Source: Planctomycetaceae bacterium (lineage in GTDB: Bacteria > Planctomycetota > Planctomycetia > Planctomycetales > Planctomycetaceae). Taken from it: a DNA stretch of 64,000 bases. Shown here in pieces: positions 26,329 to 35,534 of this stretch (positions are counted from its first letter, which is position 1; each line of letters starts with the position of its first letter). The stretch lies in contig JAKFUG010000006.1 in assembly GCA_021732785.1 (NCBI GenBank), positions 124,001 to 188,000 on the forward strand, given 5' to 3'. A program made the position numbers and the translations under genes. The notes beneath the pieces are model-generated. The model was not told where the DNA came from. It did no database searches and saw nothing but the letters and a program-made list of their open reading frames with translations.

Positions 26329-28803
26329 CTACGTTTCCGTATCCAACCCATCCCCAAACTCCGCTTCCGGTTCGGCTTCGATGGTCGCAACCACATCCCC
26401 CAAATCGGCGGGGGTGAGGAGTGGTTTTTCCGGGCCGCGGTCGAGGTTCACGAGGTCGGGGTCGGTGGCGTGGAGCAGTGCGGAGTCGGTGCTTTGCGGG
26501 TCGACGGTGTGACACGCGGTGGTGAGACGCACGGCGAGGTCGCGGAGTTCGTCACGCCACGCTTGCGGGTCGATTTCCGGCGGGGCGAGCTGGCTGAATT
26601 CGCCGAGCAGCAGGCTGAGCCGCAGGATGTGGCGGAAGACGATCCCTTCCTGTTTCACCAGGTCGCGGCCGCTGGTGTATTTGGCGAAATCGCCGCCGAA
26701 GTCGAGCAGGTCGCCCGCGATCCACACGGGGGTGATCGGGGCGGTGATGTCCGGGTACTCGGTCTCGAAGACCATGCGGACCTTGTCGGCGAGCGGCGGC
26801 GCGTACTTGCGTTCTTCAAACGGAATGTCGGGATCGAACTCGGGGTACAGATCGCCCGCGGGAAGCAAGCCACGACTGACGATGTCGCCATCGATCCGCG
26901 TGAGGGCTAATGGTCCCGGCGGCATCTTGTGCGGCGGCGGGACGCGGACGAACTTCAACATCGACCGCGGAAAATCAAGCGCGGCTTCCCACAACTGCAA
27001 CCGCTCGGCGGGATCGGCGATGCCGAGGTGCTGGATGAGATAATCGCCGAACAACGGGTTGATGCTGCGGAAGACGAGCAGCCGTGCGAGTTTGTCCGTC
27101 GGCGTTGCCACCATGGGGCGATAGCGTTCGGGGACGTGCTCGACCGCGGGGGCTTTGATCCCTTGCGCCGCCCATTGCTGATTGAGCGCGGTCTGCAATT
27201 GCTGGGAGAGCCACGATGTCTTGGGAGCCTCGGGCGGAGGCGGAGCTTGTCCCGGCGGTAGCGGTTCCGGGGGCGGCGGTGGGGGCGGATCGAGCACGAT
27301 GTATCCGCCGGCGTGCAGCGTCATCAGCATGCGGTCGAGAACTTTTTCCCCGGCATCGAGCAGCTTCGGTTCCATGAGCCGTTTGCGGACGAGCACCCTC
27401 AGGCGGTCCACTTCCGGCGAGAGTTGCAAGAGGTACGCCAGCAGTCGCCACGGCAGCGGACCGCGGCTGACAAGTTGCCCCGGCGGTGCGATGCGGAGCT
27501 TGTCGAACTGCGATTCGTTCCAGTATTGCCGCTCGGGACTGCGCGTCGGCATCTTCTTTTTCATCTGCTTCTTCGCGCGGATGAGATTCGGATCCTTCGT
27601 GTCCTCGGGGATCTGGTCGTACTTCTCCTTCCAGCGAAGAATCTTGACATCATCCTCATGCGGCAAGGCGAAGACGAAACCTTCTTTGTCGAACTGCGGC
27701 CGTCCCGCACGACCGAACATCTGATGGGCCGAGCTGGGGTCGATCACCTTCTGCTCGCCCGGTTTCCCTTTCAGCAGACACGGCAGGACCACCGAACGAG
27801 CCGGGAGATTAATCCCCGCGGCGAGGGTTTCCGTACACATGCAGATTGACAGCAGCTTCTTCTGAAAGAGATGCTCGACGATGCGGCGATACTTCGGCAG
27901 CAGCCCCGCATGGTGGACACCGACGCCACGGAAGAGCAACTGCTTCAACTTGGGACCGATTCCTTTCGACCAATCGGTCTTGGCCAGTTCGACGCCGAGT
28001 TCTTTTTGCTGGCCCTCTGCGAGCAGACTGCGGCCCTTTAATTCTTCGGCAACACTCCAGCATTCCTCGCGGTTGAAACAGAAAACCAAGGCGGGCGTGT
28101 ACTTGGACTCGGCGTCCCCCGCGGCCATTTCTTCCAGATGTTCGGTGAGCAGTTTATCGGGCACCCAGCGAAAATTGAGGGGCACCTTGCGGTCGCTGCT
28201 CTGTACGAGTTCCAACCGCCGACCGTGGCAGCGCTCGAGCCACAACAGGAAGTCGATGGAGTTGCCGACCGTTGCGGAGAGGAGCAGTAACCGCACGTGT
28301 TTCGGCAGCAGCGACAGGGCGAACTCCCAGACGATGCCGCGTTCGGGATCGGAGAAACTGTGGAACTCGTCCATCACCACGCCCTGGACGTTGGCGAAGT
28401 CGAACCCTTCGGGATGCAGCAACCGATTCAATAGAATCTCGGCGACGACGACGAGGACTTTCGCGTCGGGGTTCACTTTGCGATTGCCGGTGACGAGGCC
28501 GACATCATCGCGCGAGAAGCCCCAACGTTCCGCGGCGACTTGAAGTTCGACGAACTTCTGTTCGGTCAGCGCGATCAGCGGCGTGGTGTAGTACATCACC
28601 CGGCCGGTGTGCAACGCCTCGAACGCCGCGGCCTCGGCGATGAGCGTCTTGCCGGTTCCCGTCGGCGCACAGACAAGCACACCGGTGTCGCTGGAGAACC
28701 ACGCCAGCAGGGCTTCTTCCTGCACGGGATACGGCGTGAACGGCAACTGGTCAAAATACCGCTGGGCCAGATCATCGCGGGACGGCACCGTCGCATCGGT
28801 CAT
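26329..28803 (-). CDS. Ski2-like DExH-box helicase
   Basis: 824 aa. Motif I is [16 protein letters not shown] (~44-59), motif Ia [12 protein letters not shown], motif [10 protein letters not shown] (DEFH box), motif III SATVG, and motif [13 protein letters not shown], so both RecA domains are present and intact. This is the Ski2-like/Lhr-Brr2-type class used on RNA or branched DNA. A Pro-rich stretch (seven consecutive Pro, then [12 protein letters not shown], ~505-530) interrupts the C-terminal half and may be a flexible linker. The C-terminal ~200 residues do not match a domain I can name. No operon partner is apparent. Confidence 0.9.
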   Translation of the reverse strand: MTDATVPSRDDLAQRYFDQLPFTPYPVQEEALLAWFSSDTGVLVCAPTGTGKTLIAEAAAFEALHTGRVMYYTTPLIALTEQKFVELQVAAERWGFSRDDVGLVTGNRKVNPDAKVLVVVAEILLNRLLHPEGFDFANVQGVVMDEFHSFSDPERGIVWEFALSLLPKHVRLLLLSATVGNSIDFLLWLERCHGRRLELVQSSDRKVPLNFRWVPDKLLTEHLEEMAAGDAESKYTPALVFCFNREECWSVAEELKGRSLLAEGQQKELGVELAKTDWSKGIGPKLKQLLFRGVGVHHAGLLPKYRRIVEHLFQKKLLSICMCTETLAAGINLPARSVVLPCLLKGKPGEQKVIDPSSAHQMFGRAGRPQFDKEGFVFALPHEDDVKILRWKEKYDQIPEDTKDPNLIRAKKQMKKKMPTRSPERQYWNESQFDKLRIAPPGQLVSRGPLPWRLLAYLLQLSPEVDRLRVLVRKRLMEPKLLDAGEKVLDRMLMTLHAGGYIVLDPPPPPPPEPLPPGQAPPPPEAPKTSWLSQQLQTALNQQWAAQGIKAPAVEHVPERYRPMVATPTDKLARLLVFRSINPLFGDYLIQHLGIADPAERLQLWEAALDFPRSMLKFVRVPPPHKMPPGPLALTRIDGDIVSRGLLPAGDLYPEFDPDIPFEERKYAPPLADKVRMVFETEYPDITAPITPVWIAGDLLDFGGDFAKYTSGRDLVKQEGIVFRHILRLSLLLGEFSQLAPPEIDPQAWRDELRDLAVRLTTACHTVDPQSTDSALLHATDPDLVNLDRGPEKPLLTPADLGDVVATIEAEPEAEFGDGLDTET

Positions 28804-28815
28804 GGAGGAATTCCG

Positions 28816-28884
28816 TAGGGTGGGCTGTGCCCACCAATTTTCACGTTGATCTTCTTAAGAAGATGGTGGGCAGAGCCCACCCTA
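28816..28884. repeat. GTGGGC-type REP-like inverted repeat
   Basis: TAGGGTGGGCTGTGCCCACCA (28816-28836) pairs with 28864-28884 as an inverted repeat with one mismatch in 21. Each arm is itself partly palindromic (GTGGGC/GCCCAC). A further palindrome ATCTTCTTAAGAAGAT (28849-28864) lies in the middle. It sits in the promoter gap between divergent genes, so it is more likely a REP-like repeat than a terminator. Confidence 0.75.
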
Positions 28885-28939
28885 TATCTGTCCGCAGTAT
28901 TCGTGATCATCCCTCACATCGCAAGCACGCCCCCAGAAG

Positions 28940-29011
28940 CCCAGCCATTGCCATGGCTGGGGTGCTTCAGATTGCCCCAGCATCCCGGCTGCGAAGAAGC
29001 AGCCGGGATGC
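28940..29011. repeat. Pair of perfect hairpins (second REP-like family)
   Basis: CCCAGCCAT-TGCC-ATGGCTGGG (28940-28961) and GCATCCCGGCTGC-GAAGAA-GCAGCCGGGATGC (28980-29011) are two exact stem-loops 18 nt apart. Their stems share no similarity with the GTGGGC element just upstream. Together with that element they fill the 292-bp gap before the aminotransferase gene. Confidence 0.75.
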
Positions 29012-29095
29012 GCTTCCCTCTCCTTGCCGCCGCTGCCAATCGACATCACAATGTCGGCAAGAATATTCATCGTTATCATCGAAGGACACGCACCC

Positions 29096-30271
29096 ATGCT
29101 TCCCGCCCCCGTTTCGCCGACGCGCCGCATTCTGATGGGGCCTGGTCCCAGTGACGTTCCGCACCGCGTGCTCGCGGCCCTGGCGTCGCCGACGGTCGGG
29201 CATCTCGATCCGTACTTCCTGCAGATCATGGACGAACTGCAAACCATGCTGCGACAGGTCTTCTGCACCCAGAACAAGTTAACGCTCGCCGTCAGCGGGA
29301 CCGGCAGCGCGGGGATGGAGACGACCGTCGTCAATCTCATCGAATCCGGCGACAAGATGGTGGTCTGCGTCAACGGCGTCTTCGGCGGTCGCATGGCCGA
29401 TGTTGCCCGCCGCGCCGGTGCCGAAGTCTTTTTGCTCGAAAGACCGTACGGCGAAATCTTTGACGCGGCGGAGATTGAAGCGGCATTGAAGAAGCACCGT
29501 CCGAAAGTCGTCGGCATCGTCAACGCGGAAACTTCGACCGGGGCGCATCAGCCCGTCGAAGACATCGCGAAATTGTGTCACGCGCATGGTGCGTTGATTC
29601 TCGTCGACTGCGTGACCTCTCTCGGCGGTGTGCCGTTGGAAGTCGACAAGTGGGAACTCGACGCGGTCTACAGCGGGACACAGAAGTGCCTGAGTTGCCC
29701 GCCCGGTCTTGCCCCGGTCACGTTCAGCGATCGCGCGGTGGCGGCGATTGATGCCCGCAAGACGAAGGTCCAAAGCTGGTACCTCGACATGCAGATGGTG
29801 AAGGACTACTGGGGCAGCAGCCGGGCGTACCACCACACCGCTCCCATCAACATGAACTACAGCCTGCACGAAGCCCTGCGGCTGGTCCTCGAAGAAGGCT
29901 TGCCGGCCCGCTTCGCCCGGCATCACCGCAATCACATCGCCCTGCGGGATGGTCTCGCCGCAATGGGGATTCAATACGCGGTGCCGGAGACGCATCGGCT
30001 GCCGATGCTCAACGCCGTGAAGATTCCCGCGGGAGTGGATGATGTCGCCGTGCGAAAGCAATTGCTTACCGAGTTCGGCATCGAAATCGGCGGCGGCCTG
30101 GGACCGTGGAAGGGGCAAGTCTGGCGCATCGGTTTAATGGGTTCGACATCGTCCGCATCGAACGTGCTATTGTTCCTCGCAGCCTTGGAAAAATGCCTGC
30201 TCGATAAAGGGGCCAATGTCCCGGCCGGTGCCGGAGTCGCCGCCGCGAATGCGTCCTACCGCGCGGGTTGA
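29096..30271 (+). CDS. Class V aminotransferase (alanine/serine-glyoxylate type)
   Basis: 391 aa from ATG 29096, with AAGGA 9 nt upstream. It begins with the family hallmark [14 protein letters not shown], has [12 protein letters not shown] (cofactor phosphate contact region), [14 protein letters not shown] (the Asp that pairs with the pyridine nitrogen) and the PLP lysine in [13 protein letters not shown]. The expected reaction is transamination of glyoxylate with alanine or serine. The C-terminal glycine-rich [19 protein letters not shown] is also characteristic. It appears to be a single-gene unit. Confidence 0.92.
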   Translation: MLPAPVSPTRRILMGPGPSDVPHRVLAALASPTVGHLDPYFLQIMDELQTMLRQVFCTQNKLTLAVSGTGSAGMETTVVNLIESGDKMVVCVNGVFGGRMADVARRAGAEVFLLERPYGEIFDAAEIEAALKKHRPKVVGIVNAETSTGAHQPVEDIAKLCHAHGALILVDCVTSLGGVPLEVDKWELDAVYSGTQKCLSCPPGLAPVTFSDRAVAAIDARKTKVQSWYLDMQMVKDYWGSSRAYHHTAPINMNYSLHEALRLVLEEGLPARFARHHRNHIALRDGLAAMGIQYAVPETHRLPMLNAVKIPAGVDDVAVRKQLLTEFGIEIGGGLGPWKGQVWRIGLMGSTSSASNVLLFLAALEKCLLDKGANVPAGAGVAAANASYRAG

Positions 30272-30307
30272 GACATCGGTTAAACTCGCCATTGGGGTAA
30301 TCAAATC

Positions 30308-30541
30308 ATGAGTCGCTTGATTGTTCGCTCGCGCGTCGATGCGGATGGCGTATTGCGTGTCGAGGTTCCATTGGGGACTGACGAAGCCGATCACGAGATG
30401 CAGGTGACGATTGAATCATTGCCGACTTCACTCAATCCGCAGGCCGACTATGTGGCATGGCTGGAAAGCCTTGCCGGAAGCTGGCAAGGCGATTTTGAGC
30501 CCATGCCTCAAGGCGATCCGGAAGAGCGGGACGCATTCTGA
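30308..30541 (+). CDS. Antitoxin candidate preceding VapC
   Basis: 77 aa. The N-terminus (VRSRVDADGVLRVEVPLGTDEADHEMQV) looks like a short beta domain, followed by an acidic helix (WLESLAGSWQGDFEPMPQGDPEERD) of the sort that wraps a PIN toxin. I see no AbrB, RHH or Phd motif. Its stop and the toxin ATG share a base (TGATG), strong evidence of coupled translation. Confidence 0.75.
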   Translation: MSRLIVRSRVDADGVLRVEVPLGTDEADHEMQVTIESLPTSLNPQADYVAWLESLAGSWQGDFEPMPQGDPEERDAF

Positions 30542-30942
30542 TGTACCTGCTCGATTCCAACGCATGGATTGCCATCTTCCGTGGAAAGAGCGCGTCGTTG
30601 CTCGACCAACTCAAGCAACGGCCAGCCACCGAGATTGTTCACTGCCCGATTGTGATCGCAGAATTGTGGTACGGGGTCTGTCGAAGCACTCCGCCCCATC
30701 GCGTTACGAATCAACGTCTCGTTGAACAAGTTGCGACGACATACGTCTCTGTACCATTCGACGAGGCGTCCGCGCTCGATTCCGCTGAACTGCGGGCTTA
30801 TCTTGCCTCAAGCGGCCAGCTCATCGGTGCGTACGATCTGCTCATCGCCGCCATTGTCAGAGTTCATGGATTGACGCTCGTCACACACAACACCGCGGAA
30901 TTCTCTCGCGTCCCTAATCTGCGCCTGGAAGATTGGCAGTGA
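30541..30942 (+). CDS. vapC: VapC-type PIN-domain toxin
   Basis: 133 aa. The PIN active site is intact: LLDSNAWI (Asp5), the central Glu in IAELWYG, Asp in GAYDLLIAA and THNTAEFSRV at the C-terminus. VapC proteins cleave tRNA or rRNA in a magnesium-dependent way when freed from the antitoxin. It ends 10 bp from the convergent GH17-like gene. Confidence 0.9.
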   Translation: MYLLDSNAWIAIFRGKSASLLDQLKQRPATEIVHCPIVIAELWYGVCRSTPPHRVTNQRLVEQVATTYVSVPFDEASALDSAELRAYLASSGQLIGAYDLLIAAIVRVHGLTLVTHNTAEFSRVPNLRLEDWQ

Positions 30943-30952
30943 GTGCCGAAAG

Positions 30953-31903
30953 TCACTTCGCCGCATCGCGCAAGGCTTTCCATGTCGCGAAGGCTGGATA
31001 CGGTTCGCGTTTGGCGGAGAGCAATCCCCACGATTTCTCGATGACGAGTTTTGACTCTTCCGCTTTCCATGGGAGATCGAAGGCCTCGAAGGCGACGCCG
31101 TGAAAGACGAACGCGGGTTTGTCCTTCTTCACAGTGCCGCCGCGGGTGTAGTTCGACCAGAAGGCTTGCTGCGTGGCGGGGGTGTAGGCGGGCTTGCCGT
31201 CGTGGGGGAAGCCGGTTTCCTTCACCAGGACGGGTTTGTTGGTTTGAACCGCCAGTTTGGCCGCTTCCTCATGCACCCAAGCGGCGGCGGGTTCGGCGGC
31301 GAGGGTTTCGCGATCGAACACCGGGTGAATATTCGGGGCGAGAAAATCGCCAAACTCGCGGACGACTTTTCGCTGATAACCCACCAGCGGCTCACTCGTC
31401 GTGAGGGGAACGGTCTTTCCCAACCGCGTCCGCAACCGTTGCTCGGCGATTCGCAGGTCATCTTCTTCGTAGCGGTTGAACGTCAGGCCTTCGTTTCCCA
31501 CGATGATGCCGATCGCCATGTCCTTGCCGAACTGTTCGGCCAGTGCGGCAACACCATCGAGTTCTGCCGCCGAGCGAATCTCCCACACGGCGAGCAGCAC
31601 CGCGCGAAAACCCAGTTCCTTCGCCAATGCCACCGTTCGCGGCGTGGACGATTCGTTGTAACCGTAAAGCACGAGACCGTCGAACGCCGGTCGCAGCGCT
31701 TCGAGGTCTTTGCGTAAGGATGTCGTCGTCACGCGGCGGTTATTGACTTCTTGCCGCGGATCGAGTTCCGAAGGCGTGTAGGTGATCATCAACGCCGTCG
31801 GGCTGCCTTGCAGGTAACGGAAGAGCGCCGGTTCCTCGGCGAAGGCTGCGGACGAGAACGAGAAGAAGAGCCAGGCAGCAATGTGAAGCGGTCCCAGTTT
31901 CAT
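30953..31903 (-). CDS. Secreted GH17-like glycoside hydrolase family protein
   Basis: 316 aa from ATG 31903; a signal peptide follows (LHIAAWLFFSFSSAAFAEE). The remainder matches a TIM barrel of the GH17/beta-1,3-glucanase kind: DGLVLYGYNE, then IGIIVGNEGLTF (acid/base Glu in NEG) and VLVKETGFPH (nucleophile Glu in KETGFP), separated by about the usual distance. An activity on beta-1,3-glucans is a reasonable guess. The gene is adjacent to and co-oriented with the cytochrome gene, 48 nt downstream. Confidence 0.8.
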   Translation of the reverse strand: MKLGPLHIAAWLFFSFSSAAFAEEPALFRYLQGSPTALMITYTPSELDPRQEVNNRRVTTTSLRKDLEALRPAFDGLVLYGYNESSTPRTVALAKELGFRAVLLAVWEIRSAAELDGVAALAEQFGKDMAIGIIVGNEGLTFNRYEEDDLRIAEQRLRTRLGKTVPLTTSEPLVGYQRKVVREFGDFLAPNIHPVFDRETLAAEPAAAWVHEEAAKLAVQTNKPVLVKETGFPHDGKPAYTPATQQAFWSNYTRGGTVKKDKPAFVFHGVAFEAFDLPWKAEESKLVIEKSWGLLSAKREPYPAFATWKALRDAAK

Positions 31904-31951
31904 TGACGGAATCCATGGAGAGCAATGGAGCAAATCGGTTTCGTAACGGGG

Positions 31952-34693
31952 CTACCATTCGTAATGCAGTGTCACGACAACAGGTTGTCCCGTGAGTTTC
32001 ACCGGTAGCAGCAGTTCTTTCTTACCGCGCGAATCACGCAGGATCGGGGTCTCACCGCCCGTCACTTTCAGCACCCACAAATTATCGATGCGGTAACCGG
32101 CATCCACGGCGTCAATCGCATCGGCAACAGCGGCGCGGAAATACCACATCGCGCCACCGGATGGTCCGCCGATAGTCAATGTTCGTTGCAACTGTCCGAA
32201 TTTCTCGCCTGCGGAAATCACCGGCTTTGGGAAATCTTCGACGGTGATCCCCGGACCTTCGTAACGGAACGTGGGACGTTGCACGTCATCCAGGTTGTAG
32301 CCACGGAAGCGGAAGCCATTTTCGCGTGCCGGGCTGTCGGGCCAGTTCGCATTGACGGATTCGAGTTGGGCAAAAGGTTGCCCCGCAGGTAAATGGAGCA
32401 AGTCGTCGCCAAGGGGGCTTTCGAACCCGACACCGCGGCCGTTCCAATGCCGGGCCGCATCGATGAAGGCCCCGTGCCAGATCATCGCCAACCGCATGTC
32501 GTTGGCATCCCAGGCGAGATTCGCCCGTTCGGCATAACCCACACCGATGGCCCGCGCTCCGGCCCCTTCGATGAAGTTGCGGTAAATGATGGGGGCCCAC
32601 GTCGGCTTCAGTTCGATCGGCTCGCGCACCAATCCCACCGGCACGGCGGCTTTGTCTCCGTCGTCGAGATACTGCCACACCGCCCGAATTTGTTTGTCGG
32701 CGCTGCCTTCGAGGAGATCCCGAATGGTCGACGTCCCGAACGGCCACGGCGCGGGCATGCGGGTGCCTGGGCGGAAGGCTTGCGGATCGAGCATATAGCG
32801 ATGGAACCAGTCTTCGCGCAGCCGCGTCGTCATGGTGGTCAGATTGATTGCCCGCACGCCTTGGGAGGGATGCTGCGCAAAATCGTGACACTTGATGCAC
32901 GACAGCGCATTCGCCCCGACCAGATGGCGACCGATCGCCGTGACTTTGTACTTCGGCAGATTCAGATTCGGACTCGGGGCGGAATCGGGTTGACGGTCGA
33001 CCGTGGCGAAAGCCGCGACGAGATGACCGACGTTGCCCCCGCCAAACTTGGGCATCTTCGATTGCATGTAAAGCTGGCGGTCACTGGCACCCTGTTCGAG
33101 GACACGTTTCGTCCAGTCGTCCCGAAGTTTGTCCCCCACACCGGTCAGCGCCGGGGGCAGGCGGCCTTCATCACCCATTTCCTTTTGAGCCGAGGTGAAG
33201 AAATCGTTACGGGCTTCTTCCACGCCGCCGATGTCACCGCGTTTGTGACACGCATAGCAATTGAACGTCACCAAAGTGCTATGGATGGTGTCGGCCACGG
33301 TTCGGTCGGCGGGCGCCGTCCCCACCACGGCGGCCAGCGCCACTTGCTGTGCCCCGGACAATCCGTACCGTGGTGCGGAAGCGGGCGGAGTTTCCGCCAA
33401 ACAGCCGCCCGTCTTGCCGGTCAATTCATTCCACGGTTTGGCGGTTTTCGTTGAAACAAGCGCTTTGCCGTCGTGTTTGAAAGAATGACACGACGCGCAC
33501 CCGATTGACTGAAACAATTCCCGGCCCCGTTCGGCCAAGGGCGCATCGATCGGAGAACCGGATTGATCTTTTCCCGCTTGCGGCAACTCTTTCGACAGCG
33601 AGACGACACCGGCAAGGGGTTGTTTTTTGAGACCGTTGCCCTCGATGTTGACGTCGAGCGAAGCTTCGCCACCCCCTTGAAAGTAATCGACGATGACGGG
33701 ATGCCAGCCGATGTCGAACGAATGCCGGCCCTTGTTTTCCAAATGAGGATGAATGCCGTCGCTGTCGACGATGACTTCGCCACCGATGGTCAAGCGGCTG
33801 CCGTCATCGGAACCGAGATAAAACTGATGCTGCGCCGCGGCTTTCACATACAGATTGCTCGTGAAACGGATCGCATAATTGTCTTTCCGTTCCGCCACCG
33901 TGATGTCGAAGCCCGCGCATTGGCCGGCTTTCACCGGTTTGAGCGACTCAAAGTCCGGCAGCTTTTCCCACGATCCTTCATAGACCGCGAATTCCACATT
34001 CGGGGCGAGATTCACATCACGGACGAAAAACTGGGCGATGTCCCGATATTCTTCATCCTTCAGTCCGAATGCCGGCATGCGGCCCGAGGGACGGGACTTG
34101 AGCGGATCTTTCAAAAAGGCCGCCAAACTGAGGGATGTGTATTTCTTGCCGAGATCGGGTAATGCCACCGACGTCGGCAAATCCGCGGCGTTCTCGCCCA
34201 CAGCATTGTGACAGGCGGTGCAGCCGATGCGATGAAAGGTCGCTTTCCCTTTTTGAGCCGCGGCCTGGTCGGGGTGCGTATCGGCCACGCTGCCAGTACT
34301 GGCGAGAAAATGCGTGAGCGCTTCAATCGCCGCCGCGCGGTCGGCTTCGGGCACGGAGTCCATCACCTGCGGCATGGTCGTGCCGGGCTTCACCTGTTGC
34401 GGATCGGCGAGATAACCGCGCAACCATTCGGGGCGGACACGATTGCCGACGTCATCCAGCACCGGCGCTTTTTTCGGTGCGACCGCCGTCAGTTCGCCCG
34501 GTCCACGATGACACGAAAGACAATTCAGTTCCTGCACGAGCAACCGCCCGGAGTCGATGAGTGGTGTCTCTTCGGCAGCGTGAAAGCGCTCAAAGCCCGG
34601 CACACGCGGTGCGGCTTCGGCAAAACTGGCCGCCATCGCCAACCACACCGCACTGGCCACCCACCAACCCGCACAATTCCGGCTGCGATTCAT
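31952..34693 (-). CDS. PVC-type multiheme cytochrome c with PA14-like domain
   Basis: 913 aa from ATG 34693 (GGGGA upstream), with a signal peptide MNRSRNCAGWWVASAV ... FAEA. Five CXXCH motifs are visible: CLSCH (~58), CTACH, CASCH, CYACH and CIKCH. Between the second and third is a PA14-like module (FYLGSDDGSRLTIGGEVIV). The C-terminal ~250 residues are an all-beta domain with no heme motif. Such proteins are periplasmic and typical of planctomycetes and verrucomicrobia, where they may couple oxidation of an organic substrate to electron transfer. The partner enzyme is not evident here. Confidence 0.9.
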   Translation of the reverse strand: MNRSRNCAGWWVASAVWLAMAASFAEAAPRVPGFERFHAAEETPLIDSGRLLVQELNCLSCHRGPGELTAVAPKKAPVLDDVGNRVRPEWLRGYLADPQQVKPGTTMPQVMDSVPEADRAAAIEALTHFLASTGSVADTHPDQAAAQKGKATFHRIGCTACHNAVGENAADLPTSVALPDLGKKYTSLSLAAFLKDPLKSRPSGRMPAFGLKDEEYRDIAQFFVRDVNLAPNVEFAVYEGSWEKLPDFESLKPVKAGQCAGFDITVAERKDNYAIRFTSNLYVKAAAQHQFYLGSDDGSRLTIGGEVIVDSDGIHPHLENKGRHSFDIGWHPVIVDYFQGGGEASLDVNIEGNGLKKQPLAGVVSLSKELPQAGKDQSGSPIDAPLAERGRELFQSIGCASCHSFKHDGKALVSTKTAKPWNELTGKTGGCLAETPPASAPRYGLSGAQQVALAAVVGTAPADRTVADTIHSTLVTFNCYACHKRGDIGGVEEARNDFFTSAQKEMGDEGRLPPALTGVGDKLRDDWTKRVLEQGASDRQLYMQSKMPKFGGGNVGHLVAAFATVDRQPDSAPSPNLNLPKYKVTAIGRHLVGANALSCIKCHDFAQHPSQGVRAINLTTMTTRLREDWFHRYMLDPQAFRPGTRMPAPWPFGTSTIRDLLEGSADKQIRAVWQYLDDGDKAAVPVGLVREPIELKPTWAPIIYRNFIEGAGARAIGVGYAERANLAWDANDMRLAMIWHGAFIDAARHWNGRGVGFESPLGDDLLHLPAGQPFAQLESVNANWPDSPARENGFRFRGYNLDDVQRPTFRYEGPGITVEDFPKPVISAGEKFGQLQRTLTIGGPSGGAMWYFRAAVADAIDAVDAGYRIDNLWVLKVTGGETPILRDSRGKKELLLPVKLTGQPVVVTLHYEW

Positions 34694-35138
34694 TCGCGAT
34701 TCCCCGTCACGTTGCAGAAGCATTTTTCTTCGTTTTGCTGGACGGCGAATCATAACGGCGGAGGCGGATTCATCGCCAGCAACGGCCAATAGAGTGTGGT
34801 GCCCCTCTGGAGACCCATTCGCGCAAATACCGGGTGGCTAAACCGTCGAAGCCAGAAGAACCCGCCGCGGCATCCTTACGAGGCCGTAAGCAAAGGACGT
34901 CATTGCATCTGTTAAGGTAGAAATTCCTCAGGAAAATGTGAACGCTTGGCCCGTAATACTGCGGCTTCGCTCGTATTTTACGGTCATCGCGAAACTTTTC
35001 GTTTGGGCGGGTGTTCATTGAGAGGCTTCTGCCGCAGCGATCTGGCGGAAAAATTTCGAGCGGCACAATCGGCGACGAACAATCCTCGACCGTTGTGCGA
35101 TTCTTTGGTGAAGTCGGTCGTGGCCAGGGAGAGCGAAC
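34694..35138. promoter_or_regulatory. Divergent 445-bp intergenic region
   Basis: It separates the minus-strand cytochrome gene from the plus-strand group beginning at 35139. Reading it in all frames gives no convincing gene. AGGGAG precedes the ATG at 35139. I see no confident promoter hexamers or palindromes. Confidence 0.4.
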
Positions 35139-35384
35139 ATGCTGACCTTAGCGTATTTTGATCCAGGCTCCGCCAGCTTGTTGATGCAGGCGTTGGTGGG
35201 GGGGAGTGCCGGGTTGATCGTCTTCGGGCGGTATCTGTGGATGTCATTGACCGGATCTGGCATGCCTGAGGTCGTTTCAACTTCGTCCGCAGCGACGCGC
35301 CCACTGCCGCCGACGGAGCGGTTGCGCGACGAGTCTTTGATGGCCGAGGCACTGTCAGGCGAGTTCCGCTTTCACGCCTCATGA
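35139..35384 (+). CDS. Small membrane protein with YFDPGS motif
   Basis: 81 aa, AGGGAG upstream. The sequence AYFDPGSASLLMQALVGGSAGLIVFGRYLW contains the Y-x-DPG(S/T)-x-S-L motif followed by one membrane helix; small proteins of this pattern are recurrent neighbours of membrane phosphodiesterase/sulfatase-like genes. The tail is polar and Ser/Thr-rich. It heads the group with the methyltransferase and sulfatase-like genes, which suggests a shared envelope role. Confidence 0.75.
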   Translation: MLTLAYFDPGSASLLMQALVGGSAGLIVFGRYLWMSLTGSGMPEVVSTSSAATRPLPPTERLRDESLMAEALSGEFRFHAS

Positions 35385-35534
35385 AAGCGGACGCCCGCCA
35401 TTTCGACGGTGGGACTTGGTGCGAAAAGATTCGCATCTTGTTTGTCGCCAATGGTTGTGTACGACCGTTCGTCGCGGGGTCGCCGTCAGGGGCGGAAATG
35501 CGGCGCGAGACTGCGATCGTCGTCGGGCACAAGG

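Noticed and set aside
26143-26910. Long plus-strand frame opposite the helicase gene
   Set aside because: It is antisense to the conserved helicase coding sequence and arises from GC-rich third positions; no motif of its own.
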